Assembly (NCBI GenBank): GCA_019454045.1
Contig: SKCR01033428.1
Location: 87,325-151,324, forward strand
DNA: 64,000 nt
Direction of reading: 5' to 3'
Origin: Zanthoxylum bungeanum
Lineage: Eukaryota > Streptophyta > Magnoliopsida > Sapindales > Rutaceae
The translations under genes were made by a program, and so were the position numbers. Positions 23,327 to 34,378 of the stretch are shown one piece after another. Under the pieces are notes generated by a model, which was not told the origin of the DNA, searched no databases, and was given only the letters and a program-made list of their open reading frames with translations. Position 1 is the first letter of the stretch; each line of letters begins with the position of its first letter.

Positions 23327-26300
23327 ATGGCAAGGGATTTTGATACAGTGAGGCAAGCCCCACCTGGGATTTTGCTTATAAGAAAAATTAGAGGCAAAGA
23401 TTGGAGCCTAAGGACATATAGGTACATCATTTTGTTGGTTACTTTCATTGCTTATGCTTGTTACCATGCCTCAAGAAAGCCTAGTAGTATTGTCAAGAGT
23501 GTATTGTGTCCAGATCCAGTTAAGAAATCTAATAAGAAGCCTTGGCCTATAGGTGAATTCTTTGTTAGGCAAGAATTCGTGAGTGTTAATCGAAATGGAT
23601 CGGTAATTAAAGGTTGGGATCCGTTTGATGGAGATGATGGGACATCGAAATTGGGTGAAATTGATCTTGCATTTCTTGCTTGTTATTCATTAGGAATGTA
23701 TGTTGCCGGGCATTTAGGTGATACTTTGGATTTGAGGTTGTTTTTGACGACAGGTATGATAGGGAGTGGCATTTTTGTGGGGTTGTTTGGGATGGGATAC
23801 TTTTTAAATATTCATGTGTTTGGATTCTATCTTATTATGCAAATGGTTGCCGGCTTGTTTCAGGCCACTGGTTGGCCTTCTGTTGTGGCTGTGATTGGGA
23901 ATTGGTTTGGGAAAAGGAAGAGGGGTTTGATCATGGGTGTTTGGAATGCACATACTTCCATTGGGAATATTAGTGGCTCTCTTCTTGCTGCAGGTGTTTT
24001 GGACTATGGTTGGGGATGGTCTTTTATAGTCCCGGGTGCATTTATTGTTATGGGAGGGGTAATAGTTTACTTGTTCTTGGCTGCTTACCCTGAGGATATT
24101 GGGTTTCCTTATGCAAGCGATCCACTCCCTACTGGGGAGACGTTGCCTAATGATGAAGAATCTCACATGCAGAAAGGAAAGACTGTTGACGTAGTAAAAA
24201 ACTGTGATAAACGATATGGCTCAGGGTGTAGGACAAGTGTTGGACTTCTTCAAGCTTGTTTGATACCTGGTGTGATACCATTTGCATTCTGCCTCTTCTT
24301 CTCGAAGCTAGTGGCATACACATTTTTGTACTGGTTACCGTTTTATTTAAGTCAGACAGGTATTCTCTAGTCTCTACCATCCTTTGCTTTCTGTATTAGC
24401 TCTTTAATTGTTAATGAGAAAGGTATTCTTGCTAAAGCTACTCGAAATCTTGAATCTTCTTATGTTGTAATCTGATAAACTATGATGAATAAATTATGAA
24501 TCACATAAAAGATTAAATTAGTTGTATCCAGCAATGAAATTTTTCATATTTAATATATTCTAGCATAATCGTTGAATAATTGACTAAGTATGGGGATGTA
24601 GAGTCGATAAAGATAGCATGATTGATCATGGGACAGATAATTGAATTGCCAAACAAAAAAGAATGGTAAAGCCTTTGTATCTTATTCTTTCCAATGCATA
24701 TATCAGCAGTGAAAACATGAAGTTCTGATCCATAATTTCTTCACCTGAAAGGAGCAATATAGGTTATAGAATTAATTGGTTTCATCATTTTACGTTTCTA
24801 AAAATAGAAGTGATTCATATTCCCCTTATAATATTAATTATATCAAACGAATCAGATGGTTTTAAAATGTCCTTGAATTTTAAGTAGAAGACCTATTGCC
24901 CGATGCTCAGGTTCTCTATGGGTGGTCACATATAGGGTTTCATGAATACTTTGTATTGCACCATTGCTCTAGTCACTTTCGTATAAAATTAATCACCAGA
25001 GTGTGAGCCTGCTTCTGAAGTCAAGGCATGCAACTTGATATATGGCTCCTTATTAGATCAAACAAGTTTATGGTTTTAAAGATTATACTATTGCATGTTG
25101 GGTGGATTGAATACCGAGTATGTTCCCATGTCTGTCTCGTGCTTATACCTTCTTTGCTGAGGGGAAAGAAAAGAGGACAAGGCCGTAACATCAATTGAAA
25201 GTTAATGTTAGATTGTAAGTTTCAGAGTTGTCTTTATAGGAATTTTTTCGGAATTCTCTATTATTTTTCCTTGAAAATTGAGCACTTTCTATATTGGCGA
25301 TGTAAATTCTCGGCTTTGGTGAACTTTGAAGATACAGTACCATATTGACCCTAGATTTTGGCAACTTGATAGTATTGATACTTCGCAGAGTACTACTGCA
25401 AAACCATGTCTGTTTCGAAAAACTTCTTATTGTTAGAATTCTCTCTTATGCTTTAAGCATAACACTTCTCTGTCTTCTTCATTTTTATGCTTTTTCAGAA
25501 ATTGGCGGAGAGTATTTGTCAGTCAAGACTGCTGGAAACCTCTCCACTCTTTTTGATGTAGGTGGAATTGTTGGTGGAATCCTTGCTGGCTACGTGTCTG
25601 ATAAACTCAAGGCTCGAGCTACTACAGCAGCCACCTTCATGTATGCCGCTATCCCATCCATCCTCTTGTATCGCGCATATGGAAGCCACTCTCGAACTGT
25701 CAACATTATACTTATGATGGTCGCTGGCCTATTTGTAAATGGGCCGTATGCACTAATCACAACTGCAGTTTCTGCAGATCTTGGCACACACAGTTCTGTT
25801 AGAGGGGACTCTCGGGCACTAGCAACAGTGACTGCCATTATTGATGGTACTGGATCAGTTGGTGCAGCTATTGGTCCCCTGCTTACTGGATTCCTTTCAA
25901 CACGGGGGTGGGATACTGTCTTTATTATGTTAATGGTTGGTGCTCTTATAGCGGGGCTTCTTTTGTCACGTCTGGTCGTAGCTGAAATTACCGAGAAAAT
26001 TAGAAAACCTGTGACTTCTTCAAATGGACGGCAAAATAATCAAGGTAATTTCTTGACCTATTTTAAATGCAATACATTATGCGTATAAAGTTTGGATGTG
26101 TATTCAAGTGAAGCAAGTTTTTCATCGAAGCTACATTTTACAAATGACGGCTGCTAACCTACTCTTATCATTTTAAGTTCAATTTCGATTTTGAGAGGTT
26201 ATTTTACATATAGGATATTGACATAAGATACACACAAACGTCATTGATGATTCCTTTTTTCTTCATTTACATATGACCGTGGCTATAACCCAGTGTTTTT

Positions 26301-26404
26301 TTTTTGCCCTTTCTTCTACCATTGCATCAATTCTGGGCTTATTTGGAAGTTTTTGTTGTTTTGCAGCTCCTGCTACTCGGCCACTTCTCAGCGACCAAAG
26401 GTGA
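23327..26404 (+). CDS. G3Pp: Glycerol-3-phosphate transporter-like MFS protein (3 coding exons)
   Basis: CDS join(23327..24359, 25499..26044, 26367..26404), 1617 bases, 538 aa. Junctions are ACAG/GTATTC to TTTTTCAG/AAATTGG and CAAG/GTAATT to TTTGCAG/CTCCTG; both introns are phase 1 and the frame holds to TGA at 26402. The protein fits plant G3Pp transporters (major facilitator superfamily, organophosphate:Pi antiporter family related to bacterial GlpT), whose usual length is about 500-530 aa. Visible landmarks: first membrane span about residues 32-48 ending in YHASRKP; GDTLDLR near 131-137; the family-like block GWPSVVAVIGNWFGKRKRG near 172-190 followed by WNAHTSIGN; a hydrophilic central loop about 258-302; then FDVGGIVGGILAGYVSDK opening the second half. 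About 12 membrane spans are expected. In Arabidopsis some family members respond to phosphate starvation; no clear P1BS site was seen here. Substrate, membrane and paralogue number remain unproven. The gene looks intact. Confidence 0.93.
24360..25498 (+). other. Intron 1 of the transporter gene
   Basis: 1139 bp, GT...AG, AT-rich, with CTTTTTCAG at the acceptor. It splits the protein between its two halves, just after LPFYLSQT. No inserted element recognised. Confidence 0.88.
26045..26366 (+). other. Intron 2 of the transporter gene
   Basis: 322 bp, GT...AG, preceded by a strong T-rich tract (GTTGTTTTGCAG). The last coding exon has only 38 bases and encodes a C-terminus ending in LLSDQR. Confidence 0.82.
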
Positions 26405-27253
26405 TCAGCAGGTATGCTTCATGAAGTTACAAAATTCGGAAAAGATTATATATAAGTAATGACCACAAAAAATAACATGTTGTATTTATAAAAAAATTTG
26501 ATGGGCTTGTCTGTGCTTCGTTTCATACCTTCATTAGTCAACTTTTTTGTAAGATAAGTAACTGATAAAAAAACATATAATATTTCTGGAAATACAGTTT
26601 TGTCATTGAGCTTCTCATTTTCTGATGATATAAAAACATTTGGATTCAGCTTATGTCATAGTCTTGATCACGAGTAGTGAAAATATTTAATTTAATGAGG
26701 GTAAAATTTGATTTTCAAAAAAAAAAAAAAAATCAAAATCAAAATTCGATCATAAATTAGATTTTTTATTAATTTATTTTTTTGGACGGATCATCTCTGC
26801 GCGTTCCATCATTGGCCCTTTTACGTGAAATGTTGAGGGGGGAGAGAGTACGAACGATAAAAAGCATAAATATTTCACGTATTTATATTGAGGGTACAAA
26901 ATTAAAAATGTTTTTTATATATGTACGTTGTGGTAATAATGGTAGGAAATAGGAATGGACTAAAAAATAATTAAAATTGGAAAAAATTAAACAGAACTGA
27001 AATGATAATTATTTTATAATTATATCTAATCGAATCGAACGGTTCTTGAAGTAACTGTATTGAAAAGACAAGACGGATCGTGACTGTTCATAAAATTCAC
27101 CAAATAAGTATATATGTATTTATCTTATGTTCTTCGGTGATGGCGATCACCGCGTGTCTATTCGTCATTCTGATTTCTGAAGGGGGAAAATTATATGGGA
27201 ATTATAAAAAAGAAAAACAAATGTCAGTTTTCTCAGCTAATCATAATTATGTT
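26405..27253 (+). other. 3' flank of the transporter gene
   Basis: Contains the 3' UTR. A consensus-like donor, CAGCAG/GTATGC at 26411/26412, lies 7 bases after the stop codon, so the 3' UTR may be spliced. No AATAAA signal is evident before the LTR element at 27254. The rest is AT-rich and non-coding. Confidence 0.45.
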
Positions 27254-28063
27254 TGTTGACGGCTGATTTTGGTCTCAGGGGCAATATGGGAATATCACTC
27301 CCGAGACTAATCCTCTATCAATAGTGAATTTGTTTGGTTATGGGGGACCAAAGATAAACTTAGCAAAAAACAGATAAACACACCAATCAACAAGGAGATT
27401 TAACGTGGTTCGGTGGATTTGGATCCGACCTACGTCTACGGACACAAACAAGATGATACTTTTATTACTTAAACACTCTTTTCGGGTCTCTTTTTGTTTT
27501 CTACAAGTCAGAGCTTGAAGATTCAGATCCCTTCTTTTTTGATGCCCCTTACACATATTCTGCCCTCCTATTTATAATAGTACAGAAATCAGATTCATTC
27601 TCCTATAAGAATTTCCTAGTTGAAACTATTCCCTTTTCCCATAAGGATTCCTAGTCAAAACTATTCCCTTTTCCCATAAGGATTCCTAATCAAAACTACC
27701 TTTACTTTCTTTATCATACTAGGACATTGACTTACTAGTTTACCCCATGAAAGTAGGATAACTTATTATCTTATCTTGTATGGATAGAATGCCTTATTTT
27801 CCCGAACATGTCTTGACATATGCTCGGTCTTCATGTGGTCGGTCATAATAGTCTTTTGTACTGAGAATGCTGCTGTCGACCTGATAATTGTCCGGTCATC
27901 TTGAACTCAAGTGCTCGGTCACTAACCGTAAAGTTCCCGGACTCTTACTGTTAACTCTTTAGTGGTCGGGTCGACATTAATAATCTTGACTGAGAAGTGA
28001 ATTACATTTTTTACCCCTGTCGTGCTGTTTTAAATAACATAGTGCCAGAAAACACCATCAACA
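27254..28063 (-). repeat. 3' LTR of the 27254-32429 element
   Basis: 810 bp, same length as its partner. Contains repeated TTCCCATAAGGATTCCTA near 27635-27690, and TATAAATA on the minus strand at 27569-27576, a likely promoter box. Confidence 0.93.
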
Positions 28064-28085
28064 TCTGTCCCCTAGTTCTCGGTTC
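28064..28085 (-). other. Polypurine tract of the 27254-32429 element
   Basis: Read on the minus strand, GAACTAGGGGACAGA directly precedes the LTR start TGTTGATGG. Confidence 0.7.
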
Positions 28086-28344
28086 CAACGAGTATGCAAG
28101 TTGGTGCCGGGAACTATATAAAGATGGTGTGCTGATCGCTTTGCTGGTGGTTGCTCCAGAAATCACAGAGAAATTGCCTTCGCCATCAACTAAGTCTTCT
28201 GTTTCTATCTTCATATCCTCGGTTATTGGAGATGCTGACCCCTGACTGATCCAATCTTGATTGTGAGGAGAAAATTTTGCCTCTGAGCTAACGATGATGT
28301 GCTCGGTGGCACGTGATCCTGTCTCGAGCTGTGAGAGATGCTCG

Positions 28345-29330
28345 GTCATGGGGGAATGTTACGTCCCCAGTCCGAAGGACTGACTCGGTGGGACGCAACC
28401 CGACCCCGAATGAAGAGAGGCACTTGGACCTGGGGGAATGTTACGTCCCCAGTCCGAAGGGCTGACTCGGTGGGACGTACCCCGACCCCGAGCTGAGAAA
28501 GACACTTGGACCTGAGGGAATGTTACGTCCCCAGTCCGAAGAGGTAGACTCGGTGGGACGTAACCCGACCCCGAGTGAAGAGAGGCATTTGGACCTGGGG
28601 GAATGTTACGTCCCCAGACCGAAGAGGTGATTCGGTGGGACGTAACCCGACCCCGAATGAAGAGAGGCACTTGGACCTGGGGGAATGTTATGTCCCCAGT
28701 CCGAAGGGCTGACTCGGTGGGACGTACCCCGACCCCGAGCTGAGAAAGACACTTGGACCTGAGGGAATGTTACGTCCCCAGTCCGAAGAAGTAGACTCGG
28801 TGGGACGTAAACCGACCCCGAGTGAAGAGAGGCACTTGGACCTGGGGGAATGTTACGTCCCCAGTCCGAAGGGCTGACTCGGTGGGATGTACCCCGACCC
28901 CGAGCTGAGAAAGAAAGACACTTGGACTTGGGGGAATGTTACGTCCCCAGTCCGAAGGGCTGACTCGGTGGGACGTACCCCGACCCCGAGCTGAGAAAGA
29001 AAGACACTTGGACCTGGGGGAATGTTACGTCCCCAGACCGAAGAGGTAGACTCGGTGGGACGTAACCGACCCCGAGTGAAGAGAGGCACTTGGACCTGGG
29101 GGAATGTTACGTCCCCAGTCCGAAGGGCTGACTCGGTGGGACGTTACCCCGACCCCGAGCTGAGAAAGACACTTGGACCTGAGGGAATGTTACGTCCCCA
29201 GTCCGAAGGGCTGACTCGGTGGACGTACCCCGACCCCGAGCTGAGAAAGACACTTGGACCTGGGGGAATGTTACGTCCCCAGTCCGAAGGGCTGACTCGG
29301 TGGGACGTAACCCGACCCCGAGTCGAATAA
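28345..29330 (-). repeat. 81-83 bp GC-rich tandem array (about 12 units)
   Basis: Each unit contains GTTACGTCCCCAGTCCGAAG, then ACTCGGTGGGACGTA, CCGACCCCGAG and CACTTGGACCTG. In many units GTTACGTCCC and GGGACGTAAC form a perfect 10-base inverted repeat, and ACTCGG and CCGAGT form a second one that overlaps it. Four diverged units recur at 30235-30560. Open frames across this region come from the repeat. Confidence 0.93.
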
Positions 29331-29510
29331 CTAAGTGGCCTTGGCGGAACGAATCCAGCTTCGAGCCAATTAATCAAGTGGCCTCGGCGGAACGAATCCA
29401 GCCCCGAGCCGATTAATCAGGTGGCCTCGGCGGAACGAATCCAGCCCCGAGCCGATTAATCAAGTGGCCTCGGCGGAACGCATCCAGCCCCGAGCCGATT
29501 AATCAGGTGG
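29330..29510 (-). repeat. 44 bp tandem array (4 units)
   Basis: Units of GTGGCCTCGGCGGAACG followed by AATCCAGCCCCGAGCCG and ATTAATCA. A related unit appears singly near 30608-30645. Confidence 0.88.
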
Positions 29511-29784
29511 GATTTACCCAGAAGGGAAGTGAATCAACCTTTTGAAACCCTACCGAATCTGGCACGGGCGTCCCCTTACCAGACCAGTAAAAAACAAAAA
29601 CAAATCTCTGGAAAATAAAATTTAAAAGGTGGGGGTGTCTTAGCACTTGTCCCAAAGCAAAACTTTTCACAAGTGTAAACAACAGCACGGATGCCTCAAA
29701 ACAGCGTCCTGTCCGAGGCCTCTAAAACACAATTCTGAATCTTTCAATTCAGTGTCCCGGCGAACCAGGATTCGGATCAGAAGA

Positions 29785-30190
29785 GCGTTTGATTGGTAAG
29801 GGCACATCCTCTACACGTCGGTTCACTGGGGAGCCTGTGTATTGTATGAGGGCTCCTCCTTACCACGCTGGAGTAGGCACACGCTACAGGGGCACAACGC
29901 ATCCCCGTGCTGCGTCTCTCGCGGATCCGGATGATGAATGGATCAAAGAGTGTCCGGGATACTAAGGGCACATTCCTCCTTAGGTCTGGCATCACTGGAG
30001 CTAGCAATCGTCACGGGGGCATCATTATCCCCCGTGCTATGCTTTCCCACGGATCCATTACATCGGATAAGTGAGGATCAAAGAGTGTTCGACACATTAA
30101 GGGCATATTCCTCATTATGTTTGGTAACCCTGGAGTAAGCAATCGCCACGGGGGTATCATCCATCCCCGTGCTATGCTTCTCACGGATCC
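29785..30190 (-). repeat. About 125 bp tandem repeat (3 units)
   Basis: Three units with AGGGCACATTCCTC-like starts, a CACTGGAG block, CACGGGGGCATCAT and CCCCGTGCTATGC-like ends, each closed by CGGATCC at about 29921, 30050 and 30184. Confidence 0.75.
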
Positions 30191-30234
30191 TATGCATCGA
30201 GTATGTCCCTGAGGACCCCGAGCCAAGAGAGATA

Positions 30235-30560
30235 CTTGGTTCTGGGGGAATGTCTCGTCCCCAGACCAATGAGCATGACTCGGTGGGACGTAACCCGACC
30301 CCGAGCCGAAAAAGGCACTTGGACTTGGGGGAATGTTACGTCCCCAGTCCAAAGAAGCCGACTCGGTGGGACGTAACCTGACCCCGAGCTGAAAGAAAGA
30401 CTTGGCTCGGGGAATGTTACGTCCCCAGTCCAAAGAAGCCGACTCGGTGGGACGTAACCCGACCCCGAGCTGAAAGAAAGACTTGGCTCTGGGGGAATGT
30501 TACGTCCCCAGTCCAAAGAAGCCGACTCGGTGGGACGTAACCCGACCCCGAGCTGAAACA
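30235..30560 (-). repeat. Second block of the 82 bp repeat (4 units)
   Basis: Diverged units of the 28345-29330 array, carrying the TTACGTCCCC...GGGACGTAAC inverted pair. Confidence 0.88.
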
Positions 30561-30698
30561 AACATCGATCTCGGCGGTACAAGAGCAGACCCGAGCCGGA
30601 AAGAAAAAAATGGCCATGGCGGAACGAACTCCAGCCCCGAGCCGATTGTTGAAGGGGTCTCGGCGCCAACTGTCCTCTGTAATGGGCGTTGAGTATGT

Positions 30699-30767
30699 CT
30701 CCCATGCGAAGATGTCCAGATACTTTTTTAGACATTCTAGTAGGCTATGTCTCAGGGTTTTGTCCAA
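30699..30767 (-). pseudogene. Short pol-like fragment
   Basis: In one minus-strand frame the peptide KTLRHSLLECLKKYLDIFAWE resembles the segment just before reverse transcriptase in plant Ty3/gypsy polyproteins, where an L-K-x-x-x-D-x-F-A-W pattern is usual. It runs straight into the tandem repeats, so the rest of pol is deleted. Confidence 0.5.
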
Positions 30768-30845
30768 GCCTCCCCATATTTTTATGTTTTTTTCCCGGTC
30801 CGAAGAGTTCTATCCCTTCTAATTCCTCTGCCGCCGCTAGCCGGG

Positions 30846-31568
30846 CTATTCTGTTTGGCCGAGGACTAGGATCTCCACTAGCTTTTCCTCCGTCTTCATT
30901 CCTTTGCCGTTTTTTGGTACCCTCCTCAATGCATAGGGTTTCTCGTGAGAGAGTTGCAAAGCAGCTGCGGGCTGCCTTCTGACTCCGCATGCGATCCCGA
31001 TCCCTTCCCGGGTGTCTCCTGTATCTGTTTTGAGATTTGTCCTCCACTTGACCATCTCTTTTTTTAACCAAGATTTTACCTCGCTATTTGGGCCGCCATG
31101 TCGCCTTCTGTGATCTTCTTCATGTCTGTTGCACCGGGTGCGATATTCCTTACACCTTGGAATCTCCCGCACAGTTTCGTCGTACTCTGTGTCTCCTCTT
31201 CTAGTGTAGCGGAGACTATCATAAAAGGAATTTGTTGAAAGTCTCTCTTCTTCTTCTTCCCATGTGTCCTCTGCTTGTGAATCTTTTTCGACAACTATGG
31301 ATTTTATCCCGTAAGGCCCCCTCCTCCTAGGTCCATCGTCCTCACTTGTATCCACAACCCTCTTTCCATCTGCCATCTCTCCTCTTCTTTCATTAGCTCT
31401 GGTTTCAGGCTTCTCGCGGTTCCCCCCTTCCATTCTCTCCAGTAGGTCCATCATGGTTTTTAGGAGGGCCTGACCATCCTCCATGTCCTTCCTTATGCTT
31501 TCTTCTATCTTATTCATCCAATCTGTGGCCGGATTTCCTGATGATTGGTGGTTTCCGCCTTCCGCCAT
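30846..31568 (-). CDS. Gag-like ORF of the 27254-32429 element
   Basis: 240-codon frame starting about 50 bases after the minus-strand LTR end and just after the PBS, the usual position of gag. The N-terminal 60 residues contain the helical stretch DWMNKIEESIRKDMEDGQ; the middle is rich in E, R and D (EDTWEEEEERLSTNSFYDS), as in the N-terminal part of Ty3/gypsy Gag. The basic C-terminal half has no recognisable Gag capsid core or CCHC knuckle, so it is truncated or has shifted frame. Function is inferred from position and composition. Confidence 0.6.
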   Translation of the reverse strand: MAEGGNHQSSGNPATDWMNKIEESIRKDMEDGQALLKTMMDLLERMEGGNREKPETRANERRGEMADGKRVVDTSEDDGPRRRGPYGIKSIVVEKDSQAEDTWEEEEERLSTNSFYDSLRYTRRGDTEYDETVREIPRCKEYRTRCNRHEEDHRRRHGGPNSEVKSWLKKEMVKWRTNLKTDTGDTREGIGIACGVRRQPAAALQLSHEKPYALRRVPKNGKGMKTEEKLVEILVLGQTE

Positions 31569-31602
31569 TGTCTTACTACACGAGTTGCTTTTTGTCCAGT
31601 CC

Positions 31603-31619
31603 CCACAGACGGCGCCAAC
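31603..31619 (-). other. Primer binding site of the 27254-32429 element
   Basis: TTGGCGCCGTCTGTGGG on the minus strand next to the LTR end at 31620; GGCGCCGTC-type sites are common in plant Ty3/gypsy elements. Confidence 0.75.
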
Positions 31620-32429
31620 TGTTGACGGCTGATTTTGGTCTCAGGGGCAATATGGGAATATCACTCCCGAGACTAATCCTCCATCAATAGTGAATTTGTT
31701 TGGTTATGGGGGACCAAAGACAAACTTAGCAAAAAACAGATAAACACACCAATCAATAAGGAGATTTAACGTGGTTCGGTGGATTTGGATCCGACCTACG
31801 TCTACGGACACAAACAAGATGATACTTTTATTACTTAAACACTATTTTCGGGTCTCTTTTTGTTTTCTACAAGTCAGAGCTTGAAGATTCAGATCCCTTC
31901 TTTTTTGATGCCCCTTACACATATTCTGCCCTCCTATTTATAATAGTACAGAAATCAGATTCATTCTCCTATAAGAATTTCCTAGTTGAAACTATTCCCT
32001 TTTCCCATAAGGATTCCTAGTCAAAACTATTCCATTTTCCCATAAGGATTCATAATCAAAACTACCTTTACTTTCTTTATCATACTAGGACATTGACTTA
32101 CTAGTTTACCCCATGAAAGTAGGATAACTTATTATCTTATCTTGTATGGATAGAATGCCTTATTTTCCCGAACATGTCTTGCCATATGCTCGGTTTTCAT
32201 GTGGTCGGTCATAATAGTCTTTTGTACTGAGAATGCTGCTGTCGACCTGATAATTGCCCGGTCATCTTGAACTCAAGTGCTCGGTCACTAACCGTAAAGT
32301 TCCCGAACTCTTACTGTTGACTCTTTAGTGGTCGGGTCGGCATTAATAATCTTGACTGAGAAGTGAATTACCTTTTTTACCCTTGTCGTGCTGTTTTAAA
32401 TAACATAGTGCCTGAAAACACCATCAACA
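31620..32429 (-). repeat. 5' LTR of the 27254-32429 element
   Basis: 810 bp. TATAAATA on the minus strand at 31935-31942 is the likely promoter box of the element. Confidence 0.93.
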
Positions 32430-32550
32430 ATGTTTTTTTATAAAATCTAATCAGAAAAATTATTTTTATATTACAATATCCTCAAAACTTAAAAAAACAC
32501 CTCCTCCATCTCAACTAGCGAACTTGCCTCTCAACCAAATTTTCTTTTAA

Positions 32551-32758
32551 TTTTGGGTGTTGCACAAAACGAAGGCAGAAGAGAACGAGAGGAAGAAATT
32601 GCTTGAATATTCCCGTAAAAGACTAACATGAATCAGAGAACCCCGAGGAAGAGACAACTAAACCTGAACCACGTGTAACTCTAGGCACATATGACAATAC
32701 ACTGGGTGGGGGAATATCGTATACTGCTTCAAAAGGGGATCTTTTTGTTCCTGAATGA
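32551..32758 (+). pseudogene. Possible 3' fragment of an unidentified gene
   Basis: Two short frames look protein-like. The first (32551-32634) reads KAEENERKKLLEYSRKRL and stops; the second, one frame over, is open from 32627 to TGA at 32756 and reads GTYDNTLGGGISYTASKGD near its end. Composition is unlike the surrounding transposons. It could be a decayed last exon or two exons joined by a small splice. I do not recognise the family. Confidence 0.3.
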
Positions 32759-33124
32759 ACCGATGTACTGTAGCTAAATTCAATTTATGATAATTAGGGG
32801 GTTGATTGATCGGGTCGGAATTTTACTAAATTTGGTTGGGTTGGGTCACTTGAAAGTACAAATCCGAACTCGAAATTATAAACCCGATCGTGTTGGGTCG
32901 GTAAAAAATAATTTTTTTTTAATGTATTAATAATTATTTTGAGAATTAAATATGAATTATTTTATATCCCGAAATTTATCAAACATATAAAAAATAGAGA
33001 TAAAAAATAATAAACAACTAAAATAATAGTAAAAAAAATAGAATTTTAGAAAAAATAATAAAAAAATATTTTTCTGATCAGGTCGCGAGTTGACCCGACC
33101 ATATGAACACCGATAATAGCCCTT
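32759..33124. other. Intergenic with degenerate GGGTTGGGTCGG words
   Basis: AT-rich, with GGGTCGG and GGTTGGGTTGGGTC near 32810-32905 and an inverse GTTGACCCGACC near 33090. This resembles the ends of some short plant DNA transposons, but no terminal repeats or target duplication could be set. Confidence 0.35.
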
Positions 33125-33715
33125 ATGAGGTTTTGATCACTGGTAAAATAGCGGAGGAATTGCTGAAGCGCCCGATTCATTAATACATAGTCTCGTGTCG
33201 TGAACTTGAAACAAGGTTGTCCAGAAGGTGCTTGTGAAAACCTTATCTCTGTCGCTGACAATTGATGCTGGAATGCCATGAAGCTTGACAATGTTGGTGA
33301 TGAAGTCTTTAGCTACTCCTAGTGCAGTATATAGATGCTTGAGCGGCACAAAGTGTGCATATTTGCTCAACCGGTCAACAACTACCATGATTACTGTGTG
33401 GCTCTGTGATTTTGACAGTCCTTCAACGAAGTCCATGGATAGATTAGCCCATAGTTTGTCTAAAAACGCGGGGGTTGGAAGAGTCCTGCTAGAAGTTGGC
33501 AATATGCTTTATGACGTTGGAAATGTTACATTACTGTATCAATTCTTTCAAGTTTTCCCGAATGTGTGGCCATGTAAAGCTTGTTTGTATTCTTGCCATG
33601 ATTTTGGAAAACCCCAAATGACCTCAAATAGGGAATGAATAATTATCCTCCAATATAGTTGGAATTAAGGACGATGCAGGACTCAAATAAGTCTTGTGAT
33701 TTTTTAACCATAAGT
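33125..33715 (-). pseudogene. Ty3/gypsy integrase remnant
   Basis: A 121-codon frame (33137-33502) gives the start of an integrase core: LSMDFVEGL with the first catalytic Asp, then VVDRLSKYAHFVPL and IVSDRDKVF with the second Asp. The third catalytic residue is missing because the frame is disrupted after about 33210. Upstream (33503-33715) related sequence continues with shifts and stops. The Copia element at 33716 interrupts it; its RNase H end continues at 63521-63650. Confidence 0.8.
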
Positions 33716-34378
33716 TGTTGGAGTGGGTACTTGGAGTGCCAATCCGAATAATGTATTGTATATTTTATTATTTATTAATAAAATAATTAGATTTTTATTT
33801 CATATCTTATTAATGGTATTTTCATTATGTATATTAGATTGATGTATAAATATGTTAAGAATGACATCGACCTTAGAATAGTCTTGTAATAATACTGAAC
33901 ATTAAGTGGTCCGACATTGAGACAAATATTACTATTGAAAACTATTCTTAAAATAAATATTTCTAATCGTTGATTTTGGAATATAGTCAAATTCTTATAA
34001 CCTAGAATACTAGCACATGTCATATATTAGAATCAGAGTTCCAATGGTTTAAACCCGATGTACCATGAGCTTTAGAAGCTCGTATAGACGTGTGGGTATT
34101 GGTTGGAACGAATACTGAATGACTCACAAGTGATTCCTATTAGTTGGAACTACACACCACCGTCAATAGGAATCTCCTCGAGTCTAGTAGCATATGTGAT
34201 CCTTTGACTATAGGATAACATTAATTTTATGTGAGATCCTTCACACTTTGATGCCATATATGTCAGAAACATTTCATGGTTCGGCTTCTAGATGTTCGTT
34301 GGGTGTTGACATATGTACTCGTTAATCAAGTGCAAATCAAGGTAGAATCTGTCGGCCCGTATGTGTACCATAAGAGGT

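Larger units (their letters stand above)
27254..32429 (-). mobile_element. Minus-strand LTR retrotransposon with internal tandem repeats
   Basis: Two LTRs of 810 bp each (27254-28063 and 31620-32429), both TGTTGACGG...CATCAACA, flanked by a perfect 5 bp duplication ATGTT (27249-27253 and 32430-32434). On the minus strand the PBS TTGGCGCCGTCTGTGGGG follows the LTR at 31620, then a gag-like ORF, a short pol-like piece, about 2.5 kb of GC-rich tandem repeats and a purine tract (GAACTAGGGGACAGA) before the second LTR. No protease, complete reverse transcriptase or integrase, so it is non-autonomous. By eye the LTRs differ at roughly 16 positions (about 2 per cent), making this among the younger insertions in the window. 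Probably Ty3/gypsy; the lineage is an inference. Confidence 0.93.

Noticed and set aside
23059..23448. 129-codon minus-strand frame over the transporter start
   Set aside because: Opposite the leader intron and first exon of a well-supported gene; no domain and low-complexity composition.
23804..24166. 120-codon minus-strand frame in the transporter exon
   Set aside because: Shadow of the coding strand; no independent support.
25345..25498. Extension of the second exon upstream to an ATG at 25345
   Set aside because: The strong acceptor at 25498 restores the frame with exon 1 and the family sequence; the upstream part is intron.
28345..29330. CRISPR-like array
   Set aside because: Units are contiguous tandem repeats without unique spacers, inside a plant LTR element.
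33285..33638. 117-codon plus-strand frame
   Set aside because: Antisense shadow of the gypsy integrase remnant.
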